The translations under genes were made by a program, and so were the position numbers. A stretch of DNA of 64,000 bases from Oscillospiraceae bacterium (lineage in GTDB: Bacteria; Bacillota; Clostridia; Oscillospirales; UBA929). Below, one piece after another: positions 43,671 to 53,378 of the stretch; the stretch's first letter is position 1; each line of letters starts with the position of its first letter. Where the stretch lies: NCBI GenBank assembly GCA_009782475.1, contig WRIZ01000006.1, forward strand, positions 30,742 through 94,741, given 5' to 3'. The notes under the pieces were generated by a model. The model saw only the letters and a list, made by a program, of their open reading frames with translations. It was not told the DNA's origin and made no database searches.

Positions 43671-43687
43671 TGGCAACAAACCTCTAC
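43671..43687 (-). repeat. Right inverted repeat (IR-R)
   Basis: TGGCAACAAACCTCTAC, exact inverse of IR-L, 47 bases before the first gene of the restriction operon. Confidence 0.85.
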
Positions 43688-43734
43688 GTTTGAAACCATT
43701 CTGATTTTGAGATGAAAGGGGATGTGGCGACCAA

Positions 43735-46700
43735 ATGCAAGTATTTAACAATCTGACCGAAACTGTCAAAGACGATTTGACGGTTATGATCGAGAAAGGC
43801 AGCAAGCTATCGGTCGCCGCTACCTGTTTTTCTATATATGCTTACCAAGCCCTCAAAAAACAGCTCGATGGCATTGACGAGATGCGCTTTATTTTCACAT
43901 CGCCAACATTTCTGCAAGAGAAGGCACCGAAGGAAAAACGGGAATTTTACATACCGCAGCTCAACCGGGAGCGGTCCCTTTATGGCACAGAGTTTGAAGT
44001 GAAGCTCCGCAACGAATTGACACAGAAAGCCATTGCCCGTGAATGCGCCGAATGGATACGGAAGAAAGTCAGTTTCCGCTCCAACCTTACAGATGGTGCG
44101 GTCAATACCTTTTTTGATATTACACAATCCGATGGCGGATATTCATATACACCCTTTAACGGTTTCACCACCACCGACCTCGGCTGCGAACGCGGCAATA
44201 ATATCGCCGTCAACACGATTAAGTTTGCGCACTCTGAAAGCAGGCAGTTCCTCGATAGCTTCAATATGCTGTGGGGTGATAAAAAACTTTTGCAGGATGT
44301 TACTAACTTGGTACTGGACGACATCACCGCCGCCTACAATGAAAATTCGCCGGAGTTTGTCTACTATGTCGCCATCTACAACATTTTCAACGAATTTCTC
44401 ACAGATATAAGCGAGGATGTCCTGCCGAACGAGGCGACAGGCTTCAAGGAGAGTGCCATATGGGACAAACTGTACGATTTCCAGAAGGACGCCGCGCTTG
44501 CCATAATCCATAAGCTGGAACAATACAATGGCTGCATCCTTGCCGACAGCGTTGGTCTGGGCAAGACGTTCACCGCGCTCTCGGTCATAAAATATTACGA
44601 ACTGCGTAACCGTACCGTGCTTGTTCTTTGTCCGAAAAAACTCTGTGACAACTGGATGACATATAAGGAAAACTATCTAAACAACCCTATCGCCACGGAT
44701 CGCCTGCGGTACGATGTTCTTTTCCATACGGATTTATCAAGAGAACACGGATTTTCCGGGCATATGGATATCTCCAAGCTCAACTGGAGTAATTATGACC
44801 TTGTGGTTATCGACGAGAGCCATAACTTCCGAAACGGCGGCGATTATTCCGGGCGCGGCGACAACAGGCGGGAAAATCGTTATCTGCAACTGCTCAATAA
44901 GGTAATCCGCAAAGGTGTTAAGACAAAAGTTCTGATGCTTTCAGCAACGCCGGTAAACAACGGCTTTTCCGATTTGCGGCATCAGCTTGAACTCGCTTAT
45001 GAAGGAAACCCCGCGTTGATAAATGACAAACTCGATACAGCCAAGCCGATTGACGTTATCTTTCGGGCCGCGCAGACGGTCTTTAATAAATGGAGCAAAC
45101 TCGACCCTGAAGAACGCACGACTGATAATCTCTTGCGTTCACTGGATTTTGACTTTTTTACGGTGCTTGACAGCGTGACGATTGCCCGCTCGCGCAAGCA
45201 TATAGAGAAATATTACAATACGGCGGCAATAGGTAAATTTCCTGATAGAATGCCACCCATTCCGCTGCGTCCAAAGCTGACCGATCTGCCGTCCGCAATC
45301 GACTACGACACGATTTACGGCGAACTGATGAACCTTAACCTTGCCGTCTACATTCCAACGGATTTTCTGCTTGAAAGCAAACGGGCTAAATATGTGGATC
45401 CAAGTGTACAAATCAACCGCGCCGGACGTGAAATAGGTCTGCGCCGCCTGATGAGCATAAATCTATTGAAGCGTCTTGAAAGTTCGGTAGCATCGTTCCG
45501 CATTACCCTTGAACACGTAAAAGGTCTGATAGATGGTACGATTGCCGACATTGACGCATTTGCCAGTGGAACCAGCCGGATTATTAACACGCAGGAAATA
45601 TCCGAAACCGAATTTGACGGTGATGATATAAACACGGATTTTTTCGAGAAAAAGGGCAAAAAGCTCGACATAGACCTTGCGGACATGGATTACATCTCTT
45701 GGCGCAAGAAACTTGCGGAGGATTCTGAAATACTTGACTTGCTGACGCTGATGATCCGAGAGATCACACCTGAGCATGACACCAAGCTACAAAAGCTGTT
45801 GGAGATTATCTCCCAGAAAATTCAAAACCCATTTAACGAGGGGAATAAAAAGGTGTTGCTGTTCTCCGCATTTTCCGATACAGCCGAATACCTCTACCGT
45901 GAAGTCGCTCCATTTATAAAAGAACGGTTCGGACTTGATACAGCCATGATAACCGGCACGACCGATGGCAAGACGACGGTGAAATTGAAACGCGCCGATA
46001 TGAACACCATCCTGACGTTGTTCTCGCCGCGTTCAAAAGACAAGGAACTCCTGATGCCAGATGATCCCGCCGAGATTGATGTGCTTATTGCGACGGATTG
46101 TATATCTGAGGGACAGAACCTCCAGGATTGCGACTACTGCGTGAATTATGACATTCATTGGAATCCCGTCCGCATCATTCAGAGATTTGGGCGTATTGAC
46201 CGCATCGGAAGCCGAAATGCCAAAATTCAACTGGTAAACTTCTGGCCGAATGTTGATTTGGACAAGTACCTTTCATTGAAGGGGCGCGTGGAAACACGCA
46301 TGAAAGCGGGTGTGCTGGCTGCCGCTGGCGACGATAACGTGATTGACCCCGAAGAGCAAGGCGATCTCGAATACCGCAGGCTCCAGCTTGAGCGTCTGCA
46401 AAATGAGGTTGTGGATATTGAGGAAATGCAATCCGGCGTTTCCATTATGGACTTGGGACTGAACGAGTTCAGGCTTGACCTGCTCGAATATGTTAAAAAT
46501 AACGGTGAATTTGACAAGGTTCCGTTCGGGCTTCATGCCGTCGTAAAAGGCGGCGATGACGCTCCGCGTGGAACCATTTTTATTTTGAAAAACCGCGATG
46601 CAGACATAGATGCACAGAACCAAAACCAATTGCATCCTTTTTATATGGTCTATGTCCGCGACGGATCAGTGGTTTACATTGACCATTTACAGCCGAAAAA

Positions 46701-46965
46701 AATGCTGGATTTGCTCAGGCAGCTATGCAAAGACAAAGCAGAACCCGACCATGAGCTGTGCAAGCTGTTCAATGCCGAAACAAGAGACGGGAAGGATATG
46801 GGGGCATACTCCGGGCTTCTAAGCTCCGCCATCAAGTCCATCATTGAGGTGAAAGAAGAAAGCGATATTGACAGCCTGTTCCGAAGCGGCGGGACTACCA
46901 TAGGTACAGTGAAAATCAAAGGGTTGGACGATTTTGAACTGATCTGTATGTTGGCGGTGATGTGA
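43735..46965 (+). CDS. SNF2-type helicase of a type III-linked defence operon
   Basis: A 1076-residue SF2 ATPase. The N-terminal ~240 residues resemble the PLD-like leader found in such helicases, with no clear HKD motif. The motor has Walker A in ADSVGLGKTFTALSVI, the DEAH-type box VVIDESHNFR, motif III LMLSATPVNN, and the second lobe VLIATDCISEGQNLQDCD with RIIQRFGRIDRIGS (motif VI). A mixed C-terminal region follows. It opens an operon in which each gene overlaps or nearly touches the next. The ribosome site is weak (AAAGGGG 14 bases from ATG). Helicases of this kind occur with DUF4391 and Mod/Res genes; it probably translocates on foreign DNA. Confidence 0.88.
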   Translation: MQVFNNLTETVKDDLTVMIEKGSKLSVAATCFSIYAYQALKKQLDGIDEMRFIFTSPTFLQEKAPKEKREFYIPQLNRERSLYGTEFEVKLRNELTQKAIARECAEWIRKKVSFRSNLTDGAVNTFFDITQSDGGYSYTPFNGFTTTDLGCERGNNIAVNTIKFAHSESRQFLDSFNMLWGDKKLLQDVTNLVLDDITAAYNENSPEFVYYVAIYNIFNEFLTDISEDVLPNEATGFKESAIWDKLYDFQKDAALAIIHKLEQYNGCILADSVGLGKTFTALSVIKYYELRNRTVLVLCPKKLCDNWMTYKENYLNNPIATDRLRYDVLFHTDLSREHGFSGHMDISKLNWSNYDLVVIDESHNFRNGGDYSGRGDNRRENRYLQLLNKVIRKGVKTKVLMLSATPVNNGFSDLRHQLELAYEGNPALINDKLDTAKPIDVIFRAAQTVFNKWSKLDPEERTTDNLLRSLDFDFFTVLDSVTIARSRKHIEKYYNTAAIGKFPDRMPPIPLRPKLTDLPSAIDYDTIYGELMNLNLAVYIPTDFLLESKRAKYVDPSVQINRAGREIGLRRLMSINLLKRLESSVASFRITLEHVKGLIDGTIADIDAFASGTSRIINTQEISETEFDGDDINTDFFEKKGKKLDIDLADMDYISWRKKLAEDSEILDLLTLMIREITPEHDTKLQKLLEIISQKIQNPFNEGNKKVLLFSAFSDTAEYLYREVAPFIKERFGLDTAMITGTTDGKTTVKLKRADMNTILTLFSPRSKDKELLMPDDPAEIDVLIATDCISEGQNLQDCDYCVNYDIHWNPVRIIQRFGRIDRIGSRNAKIQLVNFWPNVDLDKYLSLKGRVETRMKAGVLAAAGDDNVIDPEEQGDLEYRRLQLERLQNEVVDIEEMQSGVSIMDLGLNEFRLDLLEYVKNNGEFDKVPFGLHAVVKGGDDAPRGTIFILKNRDADIDAQNQNQLHPFYMVYVRDGSVVYIDHLQPKKMLDLLRQLCKDKAEPDHELCKLFNAETRDGKDMGAYSGLLSSAIKSIIEVKEESDIDSLFRSGGTTIGTVKIKGLDDFELICMLAVM

Positions 46966-47570
46966 TGGCAGCCATGCTCGATTTGCCGAAAACGACCTAT
47001 ATTGGCAGGATCATCGCCAAAGATAAAATCTATACCCACGGCGGCGCGGACTCCGAGCTCGAAGATTTATTCGTTGGACAAGTCGAGCGTATCCGCCTGC
47101 TGCATAACATATCTCCCCGAACCGTCAACATAGCGCAGGGCGAAACGGTTTTGGAAATCCAAATCATTGAAATCTCATTGAGGACATCCGTGCCGGATAA
47201 GCGCATCCTATCGACGATCTGCAAAGCAATACCGTACAAAATCATTTTCACCCTTGTCTACGAGGGCCAGACCACCTACACGGTTTTCTATGACAGTAAG
47301 ACTTGTTTTTCATCTGATGAGCCGCCGAAGCTGATTGGCAACGATGCCGACAGCGTTTGGGAAAATTTTCTCAGGCAGATCAGCAGAACTGAGACCGCCG
47401 AAGGCAGAACGCTTGATGAGCAAATTGCTGCGGGCGCGGAGAGGGAGAATTTATTACGGAAAATCGAGCGGCTGGAAAAACAAGCGCGGAACGAAAAACA
47501 GCCGAGGCGCAAGTGGGATTTGACTGAGGATGTCAAGAGACTGAAACAGGAATTGGAGGGCATACGATGA
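46965..47570 (+). CDS. DUF4391 family protein
   Basis: A 201-residue protein from ATG 46965, whose first base is the last base of the helicase stop. It opens MAAMLDLPKTTYIGRIIAKD, the LPxxT-x-hxxxIxK pattern of DUF4391. The beta-rich middle has VLEIQIIEISLR and IIFTLVYEGQTTYTVFYDSK, and the C-terminus is a charged coiled coil (about 150-201). DUF4391 proteins are known mainly as neighbours of type III methylase and helicase genes; their activity is not established to my knowledge. Confidence 0.85.
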   Translation: MAAMLDLPKTTYIGRIIAKDKIYTHGGADSELEDLFVGQVERIRLLHNISPRTVNIAQGETVLEIQIIEISLRTSVPDKRILSTICKAIPYKIIFTLVYEGQTTYTVFYDSKTCFSSDEPPKLIGNDADSVWENFLRQISRTETAEGRTLDEQIAAGAERENLLRKIERLEKQARNEKQPRRKWDLTEDVKRLKQELEGIR

Positions 47571-48361
47571 AGAACAAGAATGTAAGAGGGCGTACATGGT
47601 TGCTCTTAGGCGTGGCACTCCTTGTAATCGTTCATGTTCTTTTTAAGATTTCAACTCCATTTTCGTTGTTAGAACCTGCATGGGGAGCCGGGGACTTGAT
47701 TACCTTTGTCGGTACAATCACATTAGGTTATGTTGCATATTGGCAAACCTATAAAGCAAATGAAACAGAGGACAGATTATTAAAAATCGAGGAAAATCGC
47801 TATAAATTAGAGCTTCGCCCATTTGTAGTGGTCGCCAATTACTTCGCATATGCAAAAACCCAGCTTGATATTATCGATAATCCAGACAAAACGTATGTAA
47901 TGGTAGGCAAACCGGAAAAAGACACGGATGATGTCCTTTGCATTGAGCTTTCTTTGTTAAACACCACTGCTTCATACGTCTCAGCCAAGTATGAAAATGC
48001 CGAAATCATTGGAAGTGACGATACATGGTCTCATAGCTTACCGAACCAAAAAGATGAAATTATTCGTCTGCAATCAGGCGAGACAAAACCTTTGGTGCTA
48101 TATGCCCCGCCAAAGCAATTTGAGGATTTGAAAAGTGAAAAAATCAAGTTGCGGTTTATACTTGAAAATCGTTTTTGCGACAGATATGCTGAGTATTTTC
48201 ACATAATAATAGCTGCTTTAGATGGAAATCTACATGGCTATTCTCCAAAGGGAAACTGGTATATCAGTATGTTTATTCAAGAGTATTCAATATATAAATT
48301 TGAATACAAAAACGGAGAAATTACTGAAGAGCAGGAGGACGCCCACAATGGACAAGCTTAA
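47567..48361 (+). CDS. Two-helix membrane protein inside the restriction operon
   Basis: A 264-residue protein overlapping DUF4391 by four bases (ATGA) and the Mod gene by 14. Two N-terminal helices (about 9-28 and 41-60, LITFVGTITLGYVAYWQTYK) are followed by a polar ~200-residue domain (RPFVVVANYFAYAKTQLDII, ELSLLNTTASYVSAKYENAE, LRFILENRFCDRYAEYFH). The layout, two helices then a beta-sandwich-like cytoplasmic domain, occurs in orphan membrane proteins of many mobile elements. It is unusual within a type III R-M operon and may be a membrane-acting effector or a later insertion. Confidence 0.75.
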   Translation: MKNKNVRGRTWLLLGVALLVIVHVLFKISTPFSLLEPAWGAGDLITFVGTITLGYVAYWQTYKANETEDRLLKIEENRYKLELRPFVVVANYFAYAKTQLDIIDNPDKTYVMVGKPEKDTDDVLCIELSLLNTTASYVSAKYENAEIIGSDDTWSHSLPNQKDEIIRLQSGETKPLVLYAPPKQFEDLKSEKIKLRFILENRFCDRYAEYFHIIIAALDGNLHGYSPKGNWYISMFIQEYSIYKFEYKNGEITEEQEDAHNGQA

Positions 48362-50261
48362 AATGCACACCCCCGACCTCGCCGCCGAGAATTTCGCCAA
48401 GCTCGCGGAGCTGTTCCCCAATGCCATCACCGAAACCGCCGATGAAAATGGCGTTATTATCCGCGCCGTTGACCCGGACATACTGGCGCAGGAGATCAAT
48501 ACCCATGTCCTCTCTGCCAAAGAGGAGCGCTATCAGTTTACTTGGCCGGATAAGCGCAAGTCCATTCTGCTTGCCAACGCGCCCATTGCGGCGGCTCTGC
48601 GCCCCTGCCGTGAGGAGAGTGTGAACTTCGACACGACCGAGAACCTGTACATAGAAGGCGACAACCTCGACGTTTTGAAACTACTGCGGGAGACGTATCT
48701 GAACCGCGTGAAGATGATTTATATTGACCCGCCGTATAATACTTCGAGCGACTTTATTTACAACGATGATTTCACGGAGGATGCGGAGTCTTTCCTGAGC
48801 CGTGACGGGCAGTTTGACGAGTTAGGTAACAGGCTCGTTAAGAATCCAGATACAAATGGTCGATTTCACACAGACTGGTTGAATATGATTTTCCCGCGTT
48901 TGAGGGTGGCACGTGACCTTTTAACGGAGGAAGGCGTGCTTTTCATTAGCATTGATGAAAATGAGGTTCATAACCTACGAAAAGTCTGCGATGATATTTT
49001 TGGAGTTTCAAACTTCATCTCATTGCTTGTTTGGCAGAATAAAAAAGGCGGTGGTAACGACTCTCAGTTTATCGCAACAGAACACGAGTTCATCCTCGTC
49101 TATGCTAAGAGCAAGCCGAACCTCCACGAGTTTTATGAACAATATTCGGATGAATATGCAACTCGATACAAAGAGGAAGATGAAAAGGGCAAGTTCTTCT
49201 GGGATACATTCAAGAGGAAATCAGGAAAGCAGTATTATCCGATTGAATGCCCTGATGGTACTGTTATGCAATATGATGATGACGGCAATCCAATAAGCTG
49301 GTTACGAAGCCAACCACGCTTCCTCCAAGATGTTAAAGAGGATGAGATACGCATTATAAAGATTCGAGATAAGTGGTCGGTGCAGTTTAAGCAACGTATG
49401 CCTGAAGGCAAGAAGCCGCGTAGTATATTCACGACAGAGTTTGTCGTTTCTGATAAAGGAACCACAAGTACCGGCGGAGATGATGTATATGAGTATTTCA
49501 AAAAAGACATCTTCTCTAACCCAAAACCTGTAGAGTTGCTGAAATTCGTCCTTGGCTTTGGACTTGAGAAAAGCGATATAGTCATAGATTTCTTCAGTGG
49601 CTCTGGAACAATCGCTGAAGCCGTTATGTCGCTTAACGCTTCTGATGATGGAAAGCGTAAGTACATTGCCGTTCAACTACAGGAAGACATTGATAAAAGC
49701 CTCACAGGTTCATCTGCGAATGCAAAAAGGGTCGCAGAAAACGCTGTGTCTGTTCTGGATGAAATGGGATTACCGCATATCCTAACTGAAATCGGCAAGG
49801 AGCGCATCCGCCGCGCTGGGCGCAAAATTGTAGAGGAAAGCCCGCTCGACCGCAAAGGGCTTGATATAGGATTCCGTGTCCTCAAACTCGACAGCAGCAA
49901 CATGAAAGATGTGTATTACACTCCCGATGAATACGCGCAGATGCAATTCAACCTCAGCGGCTTCATGGACAATATCAAGGAAGACCGCACCGCCGAAGAT
50001 TTGCTGTTCCAAGTCATGCTCGACCTCGGCATCCCCCTCTCCGTTGCTATCAGGCGGGATGGGGAGAGTTGGAATGTCAATGACGGGTATTTGATTGCCT
50101 GTTTCGGCACGGTTGACACCGCGCTCATCACGGAAATCGCCAAGCGGAAACCGTATTATGCCGTGTTTCGTGACAGTAGCTTCGCCGGGGACAGCGCAAT
50201 GGTAAATTTTGAGCAGGTGTTCGCCACATACAGCCCGACTACGATCAGGAGGGTGTTGTGA
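48348..50261 (+). CDS. mod: Type III restriction-modification methyltransferase (Mod)
   Basis: A 637-residue N6-adenine methyltransferase from ATG 48348 (AGGAGG upstream). It has the catalytic DPPYN (127-131) in MIYIDPPYNTSSDFIYNDDF, and the SAM-binding FxGxG motif late (VIDFFSGSGTIAEAV, about 400-414), the beta-class order typical of Mod. The central variable region (about 215-360) is the target-recognition part. Mod both methylates the site and provides recognition for Res. It overlaps the following Res gene by one base (TGATG). Confidence 0.95.
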   Translation: MDKLKMHTPDLAAENFAKLAELFPNAITETADENGVIIRAVDPDILAQEINTHVLSAKEERYQFTWPDKRKSILLANAPIAAALRPCREESVNFDTTENLYIEGDNLDVLKLLRETYLNRVKMIYIDPPYNTSSDFIYNDDFTEDAESFLSRDGQFDELGNRLVKNPDTNGRFHTDWLNMIFPRLRVARDLLTEEGVLFISIDENEVHNLRKVCDDIFGVSNFISLLVWQNKKGGGNDSQFIATEHEFILVYAKSKPNLHEFYEQYSDEYATRYKEEDEKGKFFWDTFKRKSGKQYYPIECPDGTVMQYDDDGNPISWLRSQPRFLQDVKEDEIRIIKIRDKWSVQFKQRMPEGKKPRSIFTTEFVVSDKGTTSTGGDDVYEYFKKDIFSNPKPVELLKFVLGFGLEKSDIVIDFFSGSGTIAEAVMSLNASDDGKRKYIAVQLQEDIDKSLTGSSANAKRVAENAVSVLDEMGLPHILTEIGKERIRRAGRKIVEESPLDRKGLDIGFRVLKLDSSNMKDVYYTPDEYAQMQFNLSGFMDNIKEDRTAEDLLFQVMLDLGIPLSVAIRRDGESWNVNDGYLIACFGTVDTALITEIAKRKPYYAVFRDSSFAGDSAMVNFEQVFATYSPTTIRRVL

Positions 50262-53200
50262 TGGGTGAAATGAAATTTCAATTCAAAATACAGCCCTTTC
50301 AGACGGAAGCTGCCGAGAGTGTCGTTAAGGTCTTTGCCGGACAGCCGAAGCATGGGGGAATCCAATACCGCCGTGATGTGGGCAAACGCAAAGGTACGAT
50401 TGAGGAGCTGGACGCGGATTATGAAACCGGCTACCTCAATGCGGAGGTGGAACTATCGCAGGAACAGCTCCTTAAAAACATCCGCGCTGTCCAGATGGCG
50501 AACAACATAAAAAACTCATCTGGGCTTTCTGCTGGCCTTGGCGCGGTATCGCTCGATGTTGAAATGGAAACCGGCACCGGCAAGACGTATGTATATATAA
50601 AGACAATGTTTGAACTCCAAAAGATTTATGGGTGGAGCAAATTTATCGTGGTCGTTCCAAGTATCGCCATCCGGGAGGGCGTAAAGAAGTCATTTGAGAT
50701 AACACAGGAACATTTCATGGAGCAGTATGGGATAAAAGCGAGATTTTTCGTTTATAACTCATCAAATCTGCATCAGCTTGATGAATTTTCTCAAAATTCC
50801 GGCATAAACGTGATGATTATCAACACACAGGCATTCAACACCACAATGAATGAAGAGAAAAATATCGAAGGCAGGAGCGGCAACGAGGCCGCAAGGATTA
50901 TCTACACCAAACGAGACGAGTTTGGAACACGCCGTCCGATTGACGTTATCAAGGCGAACCGTCCGATTATTATTCTTGACGAGCCGCAGAAAATGGGCGG
51001 AGCCGCCACACAGAACGCGCTCAAAAAGAATTTCAATCCATTGTTCTCTCTGAATTATTCAGCGACGCACAAGACATCGCACAACCTTATATATGTCCTT
51101 GACGCGCTCGACGCCTTCAAAAAGAAACTGGTCAAGAAGATTGAGGTCAAAGGCTTTGAACTGAAAAACCTCAGCGGCACGAATCGGTATTTGTATCTGG
51201 CCGCTATCGTCTTGGATCGAAGGAAACCACCCCGCGCACGTCTGGAATTTGAAGTGAAATTGAAGAGCGGCATTCTCAAACGAGATACGCGCCTACTTGA
51301 AGTAAACGACAACCTCTACATAGAATCCGGCCATTTAGAGGAGTACAAGGGCGTTTCCATTGCCGACATCGACCCGCTGCGCGGCATGGTCACATTTTCA
51401 AACGGGTTGACCTTGATGGCGGGTGAGGCAAGCGGAAACGTCAATGAAAAGGATATTCGCCGCATCCAAATCCGGGAAACGATTACATCCCACTTTGACA
51501 AAGAAGAAAAACTGTTCGAGCAGGGTATCAAATGCCTGTCGCTCTTTTTCATTGACGAAGTGGCACGGTATCGCCAATATGATGATGACGGCGATGAAGC
51601 CCTCGGTGAGTACGGTCGCATTTTTGAAGAAGAATACAATGCCGCGCTGAATGAGCGGATGACGTTTTTCACGACAGAATATCAAGCCTATCTGCGTGGT
51701 ATCGAAACTGAAAGCACCCATAAAGGTTATTTTTCTATAGATAAAAAAGGACGAGCCGTAAACAGCGCGGTCAAACGCGGCAGCGAATTTTCGGATGATA
51801 TATCGGCGTATGACTTAATCCTTAAAAATAAGGAGCGTCTGCTATCCTTTGATGAGCCTACACGGTTCATCTTCTCCCATTCGGCCTTGCGTGAGGGTTG
51901 GGACAATCCCAATGTATTCCAAATCTGCACGTTAAAGCATTCAGATAACGCTACGGCAAAACGTCAGGAAGTAGGTCGTGGTCTGCGTCTCTGTGTGAAT
52001 AGTGCCGGGGAACGGCAGGATACTGAGGTCTGCGGCGAGAGTCTTGTCCACGGCGTAAATATGCTGACGGTTGTGGCAAGTGAAAGCTATGCCGGGTTTG
52101 TCGCCGATCTTCAAAGCGAAATCAAGTCTGACCTTTACGAGCGTCCGACAACCGCCAGCGTGGATTACTTCGCGGGCCGAAGCATCCCGCTCGGCGATGA
52201 AGCGCATACATTTACGGCGTCGGAAGCGACGGCGATTTATAACTATCTCGTCCGCAATCATTATGTAGATGATAACGGCGTAATCACAGATACATACCGC
52301 GCAGCCGCTGAGACCAGCGGATTTGCCCCACTAAAGGTTGCGCTTGAGCCATATGCGGAGAACATCCATAAGCTCGTGCAGGGAATCTTCGATCCAAGCG
52401 TATTAAAGGATATGGCCGTAAACGGTCATGATACCAAAGTCACAGAGAATCCGTTGAATGAAAATTGGAAGGATTTCAATGACCTGTGGGAGCGCATCAA
52501 TAAAAGGTACGCCTATACGGTCGAGTTTGACGGGAACGAACTGATTCAAAAATCCATTGCCGCCATTAACGAGGAGTTAAGGGTCGCTCGGCTGTCCTAC
52601 ACGATTACCCAAGGCGAGCAGGACGGTATGGAATTCAATGTAGAACGCAAAGAAACGAAAAAACTCGACCGGGCAAAAGGCGGTTTTGCTGAGTATGACC
52701 TTATCGGAAAAATATCCGAAGGGGTTTCGCTGACACGCAGGACTGTTACCGCCGTCTTGACTGGTATAGCCCGCGAAAAGATATGGCTGTTCAGAGAAAA
52801 CCCGGAGGAATTCATTACAAAGGTTATCGGAATTATCAACAAGCAGAAAGCGTCTGTTGTTGTGGAGCATATCACCTACACGCCAAGCGCGGAGGAGCCG
52901 TATACACAGGATATTTTCAACATGAGCCGCGCATCTGATGAATACGCGAAGGCGTTTAAGGCAAAACACGCCATCCAAGACTATATTTTCACGGACGGTG
53001 CTGTGACCAATAGCGTAGAGCGCCGATTTGCCGAAGACTTGGACACCGCCGATGAGGTAATCGTCTACGCAAAGCTACCGAGGGGGCCGCGTGGGTTTTA
53101 CATTCCAACACCGGTAGGGAGTTATTCGCCGGATTGGGCTATTTCCTTCAAGAAGGGTGCTGTAAAGCATATCTTCTTCATCGCCGAAACAAAAGGGTCT

Positions 53201-53344
53201 ATGGACAACCTTCAGCTCCGACCCATCGAACAGGCGAAAATTTCCTGCGCGAAGAAGCTTTTTAACGAGATTTCCACGGATGGGGTGAAATATCACGATG
53301 TGGACAGCTATTCAAACCTACTGACCGTGATGGAGTCATTGTGA
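50261..53344 (+). CDS. res: Type III restriction endonuclease subunit (Res)
   Basis: A 1027-residue helicase-nuclease. SF2 motifs are present: METGTGKTYVYIKTMFEL (Walker A), IIILDEPQKMGG (motif II), FSLNYSATHK (motif III), FIFSHSALREGWDNPNVFQI and RQEVGRGLRLCVN (motif VI). The C-terminal PD-(D/E)xK nuclease reads SYSPDWAISF followed by FFIAETKGSM. Length, order and adjacency to Mod are those of type III Res. It would cut DNA between head-to-head unmethylated sites. All motifs appear intact, so an expressed system should be active. Confidence 0.95.
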   Translation: MGEMKFQFKIQPFQTEAAESVVKVFAGQPKHGGIQYRRDVGKRKGTIEELDADYETGYLNAEVELSQEQLLKNIRAVQMANNIKNSSGLSAGLGAVSLDVEMETGTGKTYVYIKTMFELQKIYGWSKFIVVVPSIAIREGVKKSFEITQEHFMEQYGIKARFFVYNSSNLHQLDEFSQNSGINVMIINTQAFNTTMNEEKNIEGRSGNEAARIIYTKRDEFGTRRPIDVIKANRPIIILDEPQKMGGAATQNALKKNFNPLFSLNYSATHKTSHNLIYVLDALDAFKKKLVKKIEVKGFELKNLSGTNRYLYLAAIVLDRRKPPRARLEFEVKLKSGILKRDTRLLEVNDNLYIESGHLEEYKGVSIADIDPLRGMVTFSNGLTLMAGEASGNVNEKDIRRIQIRETITSHFDKEEKLFEQGIKCLSLFFIDEVARYRQYDDDGDEALGEYGRIFEEEYNAALNERMTFFTTEYQAYLRGIETESTHKGYFSIDKKGRAVNSAVKRGSEFSDDISAYDLILKNKERLLSFDEPTRFIFSHSALREGWDNPNVFQICTLKHSDNATAKRQEVGRGLRLCVNSAGERQDTEVCGESLVHGVNMLTVVASESYAGFVADLQSEIKSDLYERPTTASVDYFAGRSIPLGDEAHTFTASEATAIYNYLVRNHYVDDNGVITDTYRAAAETSGFAPLKVALEPYAENIHKLVQGIFDPSVLKDMAVNGHDTKVTENPLNENWKDFNDLWERINKRYAYTVEFDGNELIQKSIAAINEELRVARLSYTITQGEQDGMEFNVERKETKKLDRAKGGFAEYDLIGKISEGVSLTRRTVTAVLTGIAREKIWLFRENPEEFITKVIGIINKQKASVVVEHITYTPSAEEPYTQDIFNMSRASDEYAKAFKAKHAIQDYIFTDGAVTNSVERRFAEDLDTADEVIVYAKLPRGPRGFYIPTPVGSYSPDWAISFKKGAVKHIFFIAETKGSMDNLQLRPIEQAKISCAKKLFNEISTDGVKYHDVDSYSNLLTVMESL

Positions 53345-53378
53345 TACCGTATAGATTTTGTACGAAAGGTGGTGGGAT

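Larger units (their letters stand above)
43497..43687. promoter_or_regulatory. Putative invertible promoter segment (191 bp)
   Basis: Non-coding DNA bounded by perfect 17-bp inverted repeats and lying between a serine invertase gene and an eight-gene restriction operon. It holds one near-consensus promoter, now facing left. Inversion would place -35 at 43521-43526 and -10 at 43544-43549 facing right, about 190 bases ahead of the operon start. No strong rightward promoter is seen in the present orientation, so the shown state reads as OFF. No target-site duplication flanks the repeats, which argues against a MITE. Confidence 0.65.

Noticed and set aside
43497..43687. MITE or small transposon made of the 17-bp inverted repeats
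   Set aside because: No target-site duplication flanks the repeats (AAAT versus GTTT), and the setting between an invertase and an operon fits an invertible segment better. Not fully excluded.
43735..53344. DISARM or BREX system
   Set aside because: There is a helicase plus methylase, but no drmA/drmB, pglZ or brxC-like gene; Mod and Res are of standard type III form.
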